Below, one piece after another: positions 8,690 through 18,137 of a stretch of DNA of 64,000 nt. The stretch covers positions 101,461-165,460 of the forward strand of contig NZ_JAAGPR010000018.1 in NCBI RefSeq assembly GCF_017104965.1. The letters run 5' to 3'. The translations under genes were made by a program, and so were the position numbers. Every line of letters starts with the position of its first letter. Positions within the stretch are counted from its first letter, which is position 1. The notes under the pieces are model-generated. The model had not been told where the DNA came from. It saw only the letters and a program-made list of their open reading frames with translations, and did not search any database. The DNA is from Paraburkholderia sp. Ac-20340. GTDB lineage: Bacteria; Pseudomonadota; Gammaproteobacteria; Burkholderiales; Burkholderiaceae.

Positions 8690-9775
8690 ATGACGCAAAC
8701 CCACATCGACCTCACCTCGCTGAAGGCCACCGCGCCGAGCGCCCACGCTGCCGCTGAAGACGCTGCACGCTGGAAAGTCGCCGACGTTGCGGCGCTTTAC
8801 GAGCTGCCGTTCAACGACCTGATGTTCCGCGCCCAGCAGGTCCATCGCGAGCACTTCGACGCCAACGCCGTGCAGCTTTCCACGCTGCTGTCGATCAAGA
8901 CCGGCGGTTGCGAGGAAGATTGCGCGTACTGCCCGCAGTCGTCGCATTACGAAACCGAACTCGAAGCCGGCAAGCTGATGGCGGTCGACGCCGTGCTCGA
9001 CGCGGCCCGCGCGGCCAAGTCCAACGGCGCGACGCGCTTTTGCATGGGCGCGGCGTGGCGCAATCCGAAGGATCGCCACCTCGAGCCGATCAAGGACATG
9101 ATCCGCGGCGTGAAGGCGATGGGTCTGGAAACCTGCGTGACGCTCGGCATGCTCGAAGATCACCAGGCGAAGGAACTCGCCGATGCGGGCCTCGACTACT
9201 ACAACCACAACCTCGATACCTCGCCGGAGTACTACGGCAAGATCATCACGACGCGCACGTACGAAGACCGTCTGGAGACGCTCGAGCGCGTGCGCGACGC
9301 GGGCATCAACGTGTGCTGCGGCGGTATCGTCGGCATGGGCGAGTCGCGCCGCGAGCGCGCGGGCCTGATCGCGCAGCTGGCGAACATGGAGCCGTACCCG
9401 GAATCGGTGCCGATCAACAATCTCGTGCAGGTCACCGGCACGCCGCTCGAAGGCACGGAGCCGATCGATCCGTTCGAATTCGTGCGCACGATCGCGGTCG
9501 CGCGTATCACGATGCCCAAGGCGATGGTGCGTCTGTCGGCGGGCCGCGAGCAGATGGACGACGCGCTGCAGGCAATGTGCTTCATGGCCGGCGCGAACTC
9601 GATTTTCTACGGCGACCAACTGCTGACGACCAGCAATCCGCAAGCCGAAGCCGACCGCAAGCTGCTGCAACGTCTGGGGATCTCGGCGCAGGCTGCGCAG
9701 CATCTGCCGTCGGACGATCATGGTCACGCGCATGGTCACGATCACTCGCACGGCGGCTGCGGCCACTGCGAATGA
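8690..9775 (+). CDS. bioB: Biotin synthase
   Basis: Radical-SAM enzyme inserting sulfur into dethiobiotin, last step of the pathway. The [4Fe-4S] cluster motif is GGCEEDCAYCPQ (CxxxCxxC). Other conserved parts are FCMGAAWRNPKDR, YYNHNLDTSPEYY, GGIVGMGES, NNLVQVTGTPL and NSIFYGDQLLTT. The enzyme body ends near residue 335; the last about 20 residues are very rich in His, Gly and Cys. There is a 57-base gap after bioD and a terminator downstream. Confidence 0.97.
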   Translation: MTQTHIDLTSLKATAPSAHAAAEDAARWKVADVAALYELPFNDLMFRAQQVHREHFDANAVQLSTLLSIKTGGCEEDCAYCPQSSHYETELEAGKLMAVDAVLDAARAAKSNGATRFCMGAAWRNPKDRHLEPIKDMIRGVKAMGLETCVTLGMLEDHQAKELADAGLDYYNHNLDTSPEYYGKIITTRTYEDRLETLERVRDAGINVCCGGIVGMGESRRERAGLIAQLANMEPYPESVPINNLVQVTGTPLEGTEPIDPFEFVRTIAVARITMPKAMVRLSAGREQMDDALQAMCFMAGANSIFYGDQLLTTSNPQAEADRKLLQRLGISAQAAQHLPSDDHGHAHGHDHSHGGCGHCE

Positions 9776-9809
9776 AGCGCGAATAAGCCTTCGTTCAAGG
9801 CCTGAAAGC

Positions 9810-9848
9810 AAAAACGCCACGCTGGTTGTCTCAGCGTGGCGTTTTTTT
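9810..9848. terminator. Bidirectional terminator between bioB and the permease gene
   Basis: AAAAACGCCACGCTG (9810-9824) pairs perfectly with CAGCGTGGCGTTTTT (9832-9846), with T residues on the plus side and A residues on the other, so it can serve both convergent genes. Confidence 0.92.
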
Positions 9849-9871
9849 ATTGCGCTTTTAAAGCGTGCGCG

Positions 9872-11179
9872 TCAAGCGTAAGCCGCGCGGCTGCGCCCCG
9901 CGAGCACGAGATAGCAAAGCGCGCCGATCACGAGCGAAGGCAACGTCGCGCCCAGATTCGGCAGCCACTGGTTGAGCGCCTGATACGCGCCGAAGCCCAC
10001 CACCCACGCGGCGAACGCGCTCACGTGCCAGCCGCCCGAGTAGCCGTAGACGCCGTTGATATCGGCGAGCGCCTGGGTGTCGATGCGGCGGCGGCGCACG
10101 ATGAAGTGATCGGCGAGCACCACGCCAAACAGCGGCGCAAACACCGAGCCGATAAACAGCAGGAAGTTTTCGTACTTCGCCATCGGCACGATCAGGGCGA
10201 TCAGCGTGCAGATCGCGCCGAACGCAGCCGAGAGAAACGGCACGCCCGCGCGCGTCCAGACCGTGCCGGTCGACACAGCCGCCGAGTGGATATCGGCGAA
10301 AGCGTTGTCGATTTCGTCGATCAGCACCAGCAGCAGCGCGAGGCCGCCACCGGCTTGCGCAAGCGCCGTGGTGAGCAGCGCATCGCCGCCACCGGCCGCG
10401 AGACCGTAGATCGCGCCCAGCGCGTAGAACCACAGATTCGCGATGCCATAGCCGAACAGCGTGCCGCGGAAGGTTTCGCCGGCTTTACGGCCGAAGCGCG
10501 TGTAATCGGCGATCAGCGGCAGCCACGAGAGCGGCATTGCCACCACGAGGTCGATGGCGCTGCCGAACGGCATATCGCCGGTGCCGGGGCGCTTCATCAG
10601 CGCACCGATGTCGTGCTGCGCCAGCAGGCTCCACGTGAGCCAGGCGGCGCCCGCGAGCAGCAGCCAGATGCCCCAGGTGCGCAGGAAGCGGCGCACGAAC
10701 GAGAGCGGGCCGCTCACGGCCAGCAGCGTCGCCAGCACGCCGAAGATCACGGTCCAGACCAGCGGCATCGAGAGATTGAAGGCCTGTTTGGCGAGCGCAT
10801 CGGCGGAATCGCGCATCACGATGATCTCGAACGAACCCCAGCCCACCAGCTGCACCATGTTGATGACGGCGGGCACCGAAGCGCCGCGAATGCCCAGCGT
10901 CGGGCGCAGCGAGGACATCGCCGCGAGACCCGTGTCCGTGCCGATCACGCCCGCGAGCGCGAGCAGCGCCACGCCGATCACGCTGCCGATGCCGATGGCG
11001 AGCAGCGCGTGCGGCAGCGACAGGCCCGGCACGAGCAGGGCGCCCGCCTGCGCGACCAGCAGGCCGATGCCGAGGGAGAACCAGAGCGCGAAGGCGTCGC
11101 CGGTGCGGAACTGGCGGCGCGCGTCGGGCACCGGCACATTGGGCGCGTAGGCCGAACCGGCTTGCGTGTTTTCAGTCAT
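9872..11179 (-). CDS. NCS1-family cytosine/purine-type permease (CodB/CytX-like)
   Basis: 435-residue inner-membrane transporter with about 12 hydrophobic segments, starting FRTGDAFALWFSLGIGLLVAQAG. SLRPTLGIRGASVPAVINMVQLVGWGSFE is the conserved NCS1 substrate-site region of the CodB/CytX branch. CytX members are associated with hydroxymethylpyrimidine uptake for thiamine, CodB members with cytosine. I looked for a TPP riboswitch in the 230 bases upstream and found no convincing THI-box, so the substrate is open. It runs divergently from rarA and convergently with the bio operon. Confidence 0.82.
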   Translation of the reverse strand: MTENTQAGSAYAPNVPVPDARRQFRTGDAFALWFSLGIGLLVAQAGALLVPGLSLPHALLAIGIGSVIGVALLALAGVIGTDTGLAAMSSLRPTLGIRGASVPAVINMVQLVGWGSFEIIVMRDSADALAKQAFNLSMPLVWTVIFGVLATLLAVSGPLSFVRRFLRTWGIWLLLAGAAWLTWSLLAQHDIGALMKRPGTGDMPFGSAIDLVVAMPLSWLPLIADYTRFGRKAGETFRGTLFGYGIANLWFYALGAIYGLAAGGGDALLTTALAQAGGGLALLLVLIDEIDNAFADIHSAAVSTGTVWTRAGVPFLSAAFGAICTLIALIVPMAKYENFLLFIGSVFAPLFGVVLADHFIVRRRRIDTQALADINGVYGYSGGWHVSAFAAWVVGFGAYQALNQWLPNLGATLPSLVIGALCYLVLAGRSRAAYA

Positions 11180-11409
11180 GGGAAAAGCTGTCCTCTGCGT
11201 TGTCTATATTGAATCTGTATTGAATTCGTATGGTGTGCGTAGGGTTCACGCAAAGTTCGAGCTGACCCCAGACATCGCGCGGCGGCGCGGACTGTCATAA
11301 TGCACGACTACATCCGGCGCGGCGGGCCGTTTTCAGGGGCGCGAACAGCCTGTTCATGGCGCTGCCCAGACCCACCCGCCGGAAAAGCCGACATTATCGC
11401 GAAAACGAC

Positions 11410-12741
11410 ATGTTTGAAGAAACCCGTGGCAACGTTCCGCTCGCCGAACGGTTGCGTCCGCGCACCATCGACGAAGTCATCGGCCAGAAGCATCTGCTTG
11501 GGCCCAACAAGCCGCTGCGCGTCGCCTTCGAGTCGGGCGAGGCGCATTCGATGATCCTGTGGGGGCCGCCGGGCGTGGGCAAGACCACGCTCGCGCGCCT
11601 CATGGCCGACGCGTTCCACGCCGAATTCATCGCGCTTTCCGCCGTGCTGTCGGGCGTGAAGGATATCCGCGAGGCCGTCGAGCAGGCGCAGATGCACCGC
11701 GCGCACGGGCATCAGACGCTGGTGTTCGTCGACGAGGTGCATCGCTTCAACAAGAGCCAGCAGGACGCCTTCCTGCCGCACGTCGAGTCGGGCCTGTTCG
11801 TGTTTATCGGCGCGACTACGGAAAATCCGTCGTTCGAGGTGAACAGCGCCTTGCTCTCGCGCGCGGCGGTCTATGTGCTGCGCAGTCTCGACGAAGACGA
11901 GCAGGGCGAACTGCTCGCGCGCGCCGCGCAAGAACTGGGCGGCCTGACGTTCACCGACGAAGCGAAGGCCGCGCTGATCGGTTCCGCCGATGGCGACGGG
12001 CGCAAGCTGCTCAACAATCTGGAGATCGTCGCGCGTGCGGCGGCCCAGCAGAAAAAGACCGAAATCGACGGCGAACTGCTCGGCAGCGCGCTCGCCGAGA
12101 ATCTGCGCCGCTTCGACAAAGGCGGCGACGCCTTCTACGACCAGATCAGCGCGCTGCATAAATCGGTGCGCGGCAGTAACCCGGACGGCGCGCTCTACTG
12201 GTTCTGCCGCATGCTCGACGGCGGCGCCGACCCGCGCTATCTGGCGCGCCGCATCGTGCGCATGGCGTGGGAAGACATCGGTCTGGCCGATCCGCGCGCG
12301 GCGCGCATCACGCTCGACGCTTCGGAAACCTACGAGCGGCTGGGCTCGCCCGAAGGCGAACTGGCGCTCGCGCAGGCCGTGATCTATCTGGCCGTCGCGC
12401 CCAAGTCGAACGCCGGCTACAACGCCTATAACGAGGCGCGTCGCTTTGTCGGCAAGGACCAGTCGCGCGCGGTGCCGATCCATCTGCGCAACGCGCCCAC
12501 CAAACTCATGAAGGAACTGGGCTACGGCCACGAGTACCGCTACGCGCACGACGAACCGGACGCCTATGCCGCCGGCGAGACCTATATTCCCGATGGCATG
12601 CGCGAACCGAACTGGTATCGGCCCACGCCGCGCGGGCTCGAGGGCAAGATCGGCGAGAAGCTTGCGCGGCTGGCTGAGCTCGACGCGCAATGGCGCGAGG
12701 AGCATCGCGACGAAATCCGCGAGCGCAAGCGCAAAGGTTAG
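11410..12741 (+). CDS. rarA: Replication-associated recombination ATPase RarA (MgsA)
   Basis: AAA+ ATPase related to clamp loaders that acts at stalled replication forks. The start chosen gives MFEETRGNVPLAERLRPRTI, the usual family N-terminus; an in-frame ATG 54 bases earlier adds a non-conserved basic extension. Walker A is GPPGVGKTTLA, Walker B is LVFVDEVHRF, sensor 1 GATTENPS, and the C-terminal tetramerisation domain has DGALYWFCRMLDGGADP and APKSNAGYNAYN. 443 residues. No strong ribosome site is seen. serS follows after 105 bases. Confidence 0.95.
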   Translation: MFEETRGNVPLAERLRPRTIDEVIGQKHLLGPNKPLRVAFESGEAHSMILWGPPGVGKTTLARLMADAFHAEFIALSAVLSGVKDIREAVEQAQMHRAHGHQTLVFVDEVHRFNKSQQDAFLPHVESGLFVFIGATTENPSFEVNSALLSRAAVYVLRSLDEDEQGELLARAAQELGGLTFTDEAKAALIGSADGDGRKLLNNLEIVARAAAQQKKTEIDGELLGSALAENLRRFDKGGDAFYDQISALHKSVRGSNPDGALYWFCRMLDGGADPRYLARRIVRMAWEDIGLADPRAARITLDASETYERLGSPEGELALAQAVIYLAVAPKSNAGYNAYNEARRFVGKDQSRAVPIHLRNAPTKLMKELGYGHEYRYAHDEPDAYAAGETYIPDGMREPNWYRPTPRGLEGKIGEKLARLAELDAQWREEHRDEIRERKRKG

Positions 12742-12846
12742 CGGCGGGCTGACGGCGGCAGCCTAAAACCGCCACGGCGCACGGGCCGCCCGCGCCGGTG
12801 CGCTAAAATCGACACTTCACACAACGAAACTGCGTCTCACAATCCC

Positions 12847-14139
12847 ATGCTCGACATCCAGCTGCTGCGCAAAGACCTCGACGGCGTCGCCAAGCGCCTC
12901 GCCGACCGCGGCTACACCCTCGACGTCGCGGCTTTCTCCGCGCTCGAAGCGGAACGCCGTGACATCCAGACCCGCACCGAAGAACTCCAGGCACGCCGCA
13001 ACAGCCTGTCGAAGCAGATCGGCGCGATGAAGGGCCGCGGCGAGGACACCTCGGCGGTCATGGCCGAAGTGGGCGGCATCGGCGACGAAATGAAGGCGTC
13101 GGCCGCCAAGCTCGACGAGATCCAGGCGAAGCTCTCGGATCTGCTGCTCGGCGTGCCGAACCTGCCGCACGAAAGCGTGCCGCTGGGCCGCGACGAATCC
13201 GGCAATGTAGAAGTGCGCCGCTGGGGCACGCCGCGCACGTTCGAATTCGAAGTGAAGGATCACGTCGATGTCGGCACGCCACTGGGTCTGGACTTCGAGA
13301 CGGGCGCGAAGCTCTCGGGCGCGCGCTTCACGATGCTGCGCGGCCAGATCGCGCGCCTGCATCGTGCGCTCGCGCAGTTCATGATCGACACGCACACGCT
13401 CAATCACGGCTACACGGAAACCTACACGCCGTACATCGTGAACCCGGAAATCCTCTACGGCACGGGCCAACTGCCCAAGTTCGCCGAGGACATGTTCCGC
13501 GTGGAGAAGGGCGGCGCGGAAAACACCGTCACGCAATATCTGATCTCGACGTCGGAAATTTCGCTGACGAACACGGTGCGCGAAAGCATCGTCGAAGGCA
13601 ACGCGCTGCCGATCAAGCTGACCGCGCATTCGCCGTGCTTCCGCTCGGAAGCGGGCTCGTATGGCCGCGACACGCGCGGCATGATCCGCCAGCATCAGTT
13701 CGACAAGGTCGAAATGGTGCAGATCACGTCGCCGGAAACGTCGTACAACGCGCTCGAAGAGATGGTCGTCCACGCCGAGACGATCCTCCAGAAGCTCGGC
13801 CTGCCGTATCGCCTGATGTCGCTGTGCACGGGCGACATGGGCTTCTCGGCCGCCAAGACCTACGACCTCGAAGTCTGGCTGCCGGCGCAGAACACGTATC
13901 GCGAAATCTCGAGCTGCTCGAATACCGAAGCGTTCCAGGCGCGCCGCATGCAGGCGCGCTTCCGCAACGCCCAGGGCAAGCCGGAACTCGTGCACACGCT
14001 CAACGGTTCGGGTCTGGCCGTGGGCCGCACGCTGGTGGCCGTGCTGGAGAACTATCAGGAAGCCGATGGCTCGATCACCGTGCCCGAAGTGCTGCGTCCG
14101 TATATGAACGGCGTGGCTCGCCTGTCGGTGGCTGGCTAA
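12847..14139 (+). CDS. serS: Seryl-tRNA synthetase
   Basis: Class II aminoacyl-tRNA synthetase, 430 residues. It begins MLDIQLLRKDLDGVAKRLA and continues with the long antiparallel coiled-coil arm (about residues 25-105) that recognises the long variable arm of tRNA-Ser. Motif 2 is SPCFRSEAGSYGRDTRGMIRQH and motif 3 is LNGSGLAVGRTLVAVLENYQ. The ATG is the family's normal start. A tRNA-Ser gene follows 155 bases downstream. Confidence 0.97.
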   Translation: MLDIQLLRKDLDGVAKRLADRGYTLDVAAFSALEAERRDIQTRTEELQARRNSLSKQIGAMKGRGEDTSAVMAEVGGIGDEMKASAAKLDEIQAKLSDLLLGVPNLPHESVPLGRDESGNVEVRRWGTPRTFEFEVKDHVDVGTPLGLDFETGAKLSGARFTMLRGQIARLHRALAQFMIDTHTLNHGYTETYTPYIVNPEILYGTGQLPKFAEDMFRVEKGGAENTVTQYLISTSEISLTNTVRESIVEGNALPIKLTAHSPCFRSEAGSYGRDTRGMIRQHQFDKVEMVQITSPETSYNALEEMVVHAETILQKLGLPYRLMSLCTGDMGFSAAKTYDLEVWLPAQNTYREISSCSNTEAFQARRMQARFRNAQGKPELVHTLNGSGLAVGRTLVAVLENYQEADGSITVPEVLRPYMNGVARLSVAG

Positions 14140-14210
14140 GGTTCGGATCGGTTGCGAAGGTTGCTGGAACAAGGATTGCGCAACCCTCGAAAATTTTTTC
14201 GAAAAAGGGC

Positions 14211-14238
14211 TTGCAAGATCTGATTTATGTTCTATAAT
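14211..14238 (+). promoter_or_regulatory. Sigma-70 promoter for tRNA-Ser(CGA)
   Basis: TTGCAA (14211-14216) and TATAAT (14233-14238) with 16 bases between them. The expected start is about 45-50 bases before the mature tRNA. Confidence 0.75.
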
Positions 14239-14293
14239 CTTCGCTTCTCCGGTCGACGACCAAGACCGAAGAAGCAGTAACCAGCAGTACCCC

Positions 14294-14384
<91 letters not shown>

Positions 14385-14391
14385 AATTTAG

Positions 14392-14426
14392 AAAACCCCG
14401 TAAGCCGAAAGGCCTACGGGGTTTTT
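14392..14426 (+). terminator. Terminator after tRNA-Ser(CGA)
   Basis: AAAACCCCGTA...GCC-GAAA-GGC...TACGGGGTTTTT forms a strong stem-loop with a U-tract eight bases after the tRNA. Confidence 0.9.
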
Positions 14427-14479
14427 GCTTTTCAGCGCCTGTTTTCAGGCGCTTTTGCACGCATTGCATTCACGCGGCA

Positions 14480-15304
14480 TCAGCCCGGCACATGTCCGCG
14501 CCGTTCCAGCGAACGCATGAAGGTGCCCGAAATCGCCGAGGCGCCGTGATGAACGATCTTCTCGTCGATCAGCGCCCACACGCTCATTCCGGCTGCCCGC
14601 ACGCGCTGGCAGAACGACAGATCCTCCGAGAGATACACGCCTTTTTCGCCGACGGTGTCGAAGAACGCGTAGAAGCGCCCGTCGGGCAGATAGCCGGCGT
14701 ATTGCGCAGGCGGCCGGTAAAGCTGCGTGAGCGGCGCCATCGCCTCCATGGCGTCGCGGCGAACGAGAAAAATACCCGTGCCGATGTGGTTCACCTCGAC
14801 CCAGCCCTGATCGACGCTGCTATTGCCGTTCGCATCGGTGCGGATCGCCGTGTTGTAGTCCACGGTCTTTTCCTGCCACTCGCGCAGCGAGAGGCCCGCG
14901 TCGTCGGCGCTGATCTTCTTTTCCACGTCGAAGTAGCGATACGGGCAGGCGATGCCCGCTACCGGCTTGTCGCCGGCCAGCAGGCGCGGAATGGCCTCGC
15001 GCGAGAAGTCCATGTCGGTGTCGAGGAACAACACGTGCGTGAATTGCGGATGGCTCAGGAAATAGTTTGCAAAGAAGTTGCGCGCGCGGATGATGTGCGA
15101 CGACGCCGTATGGATGTACTCGAAGCCGATGCCGCGCGCCTTGAAGGTTTCCATCAGGCCGGCCAGCGCCATGGCGAAGTCGAAGTGCACCGAGTTGTCG
15201 TAGGTCGGCAGCGCGATGAGGATGTTCAACGGCGCTTGAACCGGTGCGGCGATGCCGGCATCGGCGCTGGAAGAAAGGGGTAAGGAAGAGGGCGATTGGG
15301 TCAT
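14480..15304 (-). CDS. Glycosyltransferase-like protein (GT-A fold)
   Basis: 274 residues. After a Ser/Ala-rich N-terminal 25 residues the fold begins LNILIALPTYDNSVH. A hydrophobic strand runs into LFLDTDMDF, where Asp95-Thr-Asp97 matches the metal- and sugar-nucleotide-binding DXD motif of GT-A glycosyltransferases. ACPYRYFD and GTGIFLVRRDAMEAM follow, then SEDLSFCQR, which could provide the catalytic acid. There is no membrane segment. Donor and acceptor are unknown. The gene is divergent from map and alone on its strand. A GT2-like assignment is an inference from the motifs. Confidence 0.65.
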   Translation of the reverse strand: MTQSPSSLPLSSSADAGIAAPVQAPLNILIALPTYDNSVHFDFAMALAGLMETFKARGIGFEYIHTASSHIIRARNFFANYFLSHPQFTHVLFLDTDMDFSREAIPRLLAGDKPVAGIACPYRYFDVEKKISADDAGLSLREWQEKTVDYNTAIRTDANGNSSVDQGWVEVNHIGTGIFLVRRDAMEAMAPLTQLYRPPAQYAGYLPDGRFYAFFDTVGEKGVYLSEDLSFCQRVRAAGMSVWALIDEKIVHHGASAISGTFMRSLERRGHVPG

Positions 15305-15500
15305 GATCTGGCGTTCTGCTCACGTCGTTGTAAGATATTTCCCATTCTTGTTGCCGGCTTGCGCCCAGACAATCGGACGTATCTGAATATTCGCGGTCCG
15401 GCCCGCGCGGGTCGCCCGGTACAATGGCGCCTTCGAGCGGCGCTCCCATGAATTCGCGGCGAGGCGCTACGCGCGCCGTCGCGCCCACTTTGGTTCTCAG

Positions 15501-16286
15501 ATGGCTATCACCTACAAATCCGCCGACGACATCGAGCGTCTGCGCATTTCCGGCCGGCTTGCCGCCGATGTGCTCGCCATGATCGGCGAACACGTCAAGC
15601 CCGGCGTCTCCACCGACGATCTCGACGCAATCTGCAACGACTACATCGTCAAGACGCTCAAGGCGGTGCCCGCCAACGTCGGCTACCTCGGCTTTCCCAA
15701 GACGATCTGCACCTCGGTCAATTCCGTGGTCTGCCACGGCATTCCGAGCCGCAACGAGGTGCTCAAGGACGGCGACATCATCAACATCGACGTGGCCGTG
15801 ATCAAGGACGGCTATTTCGGCGACACGAGCCGCATGTACGCGGTCGGCACGCCGAGCTCGGTGGGCCGTCAACTGATCGACACGACCTACGAGGCGATGC
15901 TCGCGGGCATCCGCGAAGTGAAGCCGGGCGCGACGCTCGGCGACGTTGGCCACGCGATCCAGAAGCGCGCGCAGGCCGACGGCTTTTCGATCGTGCGCGA
16001 GTACTGCGGCCACGGCATCGGCAAGGTCTATCACGAAGAGCCGCAGGTGCTGCACTACGGCCAGCCGGGGCAAGGCGTGCGCCTGAAGCCCGGCATGGTC
16101 TTCACGATCGAGCCGATGGTCAATGCGGGGCGTGCGGGCACGGCCGTGCAGCGCGACGGCTGGACCGTCGTGACGAAGGACCGCTCGCTGTCCGCGCAGT
16201 GGGAACACATGGTCGCCGTCACCGACGACGGCTACGAACTGCTCACGCCCTGGCCGGACGGCACGGGTGCGTACGAGGCTCCGTGA
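15501..16286 (+). CDS. map: Methionine aminopeptidase, type I
   Basis: Removes the N-terminal Met of nascent proteins; 261 residues, normal for type Ia. All five metal ligands are in place: Asp in NIDVAVIKDG, Asp in FGDTSRMY, His in GHGIGKVYHEEP, Glu in FTIEPMV, and Glu in SAQWEHMVAV. The substrate-site His is in VCHGIPS. It starts MAITYKSADDIERLR. It lies 172 bases before the acetyltransferase and is divergent from the glycosyltransferase-like gene. Confidence 0.96.
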   Translation: MAITYKSADDIERLRISGRLAADVLAMIGEHVKPGVSTDDLDAICNDYIVKTLKAVPANVGYLGFPKTICTSVNSVVCHGIPSRNEVLKDGDIINIDVAVIKDGYFGDTSRMYAVGTPSSVGRQLIDTTYEAMLAGIREVKPGATLGDVGHAIQKRAQADGFSIVREYCGHGIGKVYHEEPQVLHYGQPGQGVRLKPGMVFTIEPMVNAGRAGTAVQRDGWTVVTKDRSLSAQWEHMVAVTDDGYELLTPWPDGTGAYEAP

Positions 16287-16458
16287 GTGACCTGAGCGGC
16301 GTGAGTGCCGCGATACAGCGGCCTGTGCGGCGCATCGACCAGTCTGTCAAGTCCTGCGCGCGCGGCGTGCAAGGAACTTTTTTGTCAAATAAGGATTTGA
16401 CTCTCTGGCCAGTTCGGTTAAAGCTACGCGTTAGTGCTTTATTGGGGTTTACGACTGC

Positions 16459-16995
16459 ATGAGTCCGTCACTGACCGTTCGCCGTATCGTTGCCGATCAG
16501 GGTGCCGTGCTCCGCGAGCTTCGAACTGCTTCGCTGCGCGACGCACCTTACGCGTTCGGCGACTCGCTCGAAGACGCCTTGTCTGCCGATGCAGCCGTCT
16601 TTGACGCCGCGGCCGCCCGTCATGCGGATTCGCATACCGCCACCACGTTCATCCTCTACACGGAAGGCCATCCGGCCGGCCTGATCGGCGCGAACTTCGA
16701 GAGCGCGCCTGCGCGCCGGGCGTTCGTGTTCGCGTTGTGGGTGGCGCCGGCGGTGCGGCATCTGCGTGGCGGCGAGCTGCTCGTCAATGCGGCCATCGAC
16801 TGGCTCGCGAGCGAAAATGCCACCCAGGTCTATGCGTGGGTGACCGATACCAACATCACCGCGATGCGTTTCTACGAGCGTCTCGGCTTTGTCGCCACCG
16901 GCGACCACGCGCGCAGCGCGCAGACGCCCGAGCAATGGGAAACGCTGCTGATGCGCGATCTCGCCGGTGCAGCGCCGCGTGCTTCGGCACAGTAG
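16459..16995 (+). CDS. GNAT-family N-acetyltransferase
   Basis: 178 residues with one GNAT fold. The acetyl-CoA region is FALWVAPAVRHLRGGELLVNAAIDWLA, a somewhat diverged Q/RxxGxG/A segment, followed by VYAWVTDTNITAMRFYERLGFVATGDHA, the strongly typical motif B end. The substrate is not predictable; small molecules or protein N-termini are both possible. It is monocistronic between map and the min operon. Confidence 0.82.
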   Translation: MSPSLTVRRIVADQGAVLRELRTASLRDAPYAFGDSLEDALSADAAVFDAAAARHADSHTATTFILYTEGHPAGLIGANFESAPARRAFVFALWVAPAVRHLRGGELLVNAAIDWLASENATQVYAWVTDTNITAMRFYERLGFVATGDHARSAQTPEQWETLLMRDLAGAAPRASAQ

Positions 16996-17205
16996 GCGCG
17001 CGGCATTTTTTTCGCGCTGATTCCCGCTTTGCCTCGCCGGGTTTTGCTGCCCTGATGCGCGCACCGCGCGTCATGCGGCGGCTTCTCCTGGCGGTTCGCA
17101 CGCTGTTCCTTCATCATTCCCTTCGCTGCAGCATTTTGCGCCATTAAAAATAATGGCCGTGCGCGTCGACGCCTGTAAAATACGCAAAATTTTTCGCCGA
17201 TCGCC

Positions 17206-18048
17206 ATGTCGCCCAAGAAATCGCCATATTTTGAACTGAAGAGCGGTTCAGTCGATACGCTCCTGTTCGTCGTCAAAACGACGGAACTCGATGCGATGCG
17301 CGCCGAACTCACGCGGCGCTTCGAGGCGACGCCGGAGTTCTTCGCCAATGACACGGTAGCCATCGACCTGCGCCGTCTCGCCGATGGCGAGCAGGTTGCG
17401 CTGGGCGACATCGCGCGCCTGCTCGAAAGCGTGCGCATGCGCCCGATAGGCGTGGTGGCTCATCCCGAACAGCATGGCTGGGCCGCGGAAGCGGGCCTGC
17501 CGTTTCTCGAAGCGCGCGACAAGCGCGTGACGGGCGGCGCGGCCAAAGCCGAAGCGCAGATCGAAGAGATCGCCTCCGACGCCGCTGGTAAGTCTACAGG
17601 CGCGCCCAGCGCCGCCACCCAACCCGAACTGTTCGACCAGGACGCACTCGAGCGCGTGCCGCAAGCCGGCAACGACGATGCCGACGCCGACACGCGCGGC
17701 GGCGCGCCGCGCGAAGCCACGCTGGTGGTCGACCGTCCGCTGCGTTCGGGCCAGCGCGTCTACGCGAAGGGCGATCTGGTGGTGCTCGGCATGGTGTCGA
17801 ATGGCGCGGAAGTGATCGCCGAAGGCAACATCCATATTTATGCGCCGTTGCGTGGCCGCGCCCTCGCGGGTGTGCACGGCAACCACGACGCACGCATTTT
17901 TTGCACGAGCCTCGAAGCGGAACTGATTTCGATTGCGGGCATCTACCGTACCACTGAAGTTCCTCTCTCAGACGACGTGCGTGGCAAGCCGGCGCAGATC
18001 CGGCTCGACGAAGAAAAGCTGTTGATCGAACCGTTGAGGCTCACCTGA
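17206..18048 (+). CDS. minC: Septum site-determining protein MinC
   Basis: FtsZ polymerisation inhibitor, 280 residues. The N-terminal FtsZ-inhibiting domain (about 1-110) starts SPKKSPYFELKSGSVDTLLFVV. A long charged, Ala-rich linker follows. The C-terminal beta-helix dimer and MinD-binding domain (about 170-280) has RSGQRVYAKGDLVVLGMVSNGAEVIAEGNIHIYAPLRGRALAGV with the conserved RG.A.AG motif. First gene of minCDE, 89 bases before minD. A -10-like TGTAAAATA lies just upstream. Confidence 0.96.
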   Translation: MSPKKSPYFELKSGSVDTLLFVVKTTELDAMRAELTRRFEATPEFFANDTVAIDLRRLADGEQVALGDIARLLESVRMRPIGVVAHPEQHGWAAEAGLPFLEARDKRVTGGAAKAEAQIEEIASDAAGKSTGAPSAATQPELFDQDALERVPQAGNDDADADTRGGAPREATLVVDRPLRSGQRVYAKGDLVVLGMVSNGAEVIAEGNIHIYAPLRGRALAGVHGNHDARIFCTSLEAELISIAGIYRTTEVPLSDDVRGKPAQIRLDEEKLLIEPLRLT

Positions 18049-18137
18049 GTCGCCGCTGACGCGTCGCGAACTGCGCGCGCGTGCGAGCGGCACGCGATGA
18101 GACCAAACTGGGAAACTGACGAACGCAAGGTAAGGGA

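Noticed and set aside
9836..11212. 458-codon plus-strand frame over the permease gene
   Set aside because: Arg/Glu/His-rich antisense shadow; the minus-strand frame has 12 membrane segments and NCS1 motifs.
11180..11409. Possible TPP riboswitch upstream of the CytX-like permease
   Set aside because: No CUGAGA-type or GAACCUGA-type core elements were found on the minus strand.
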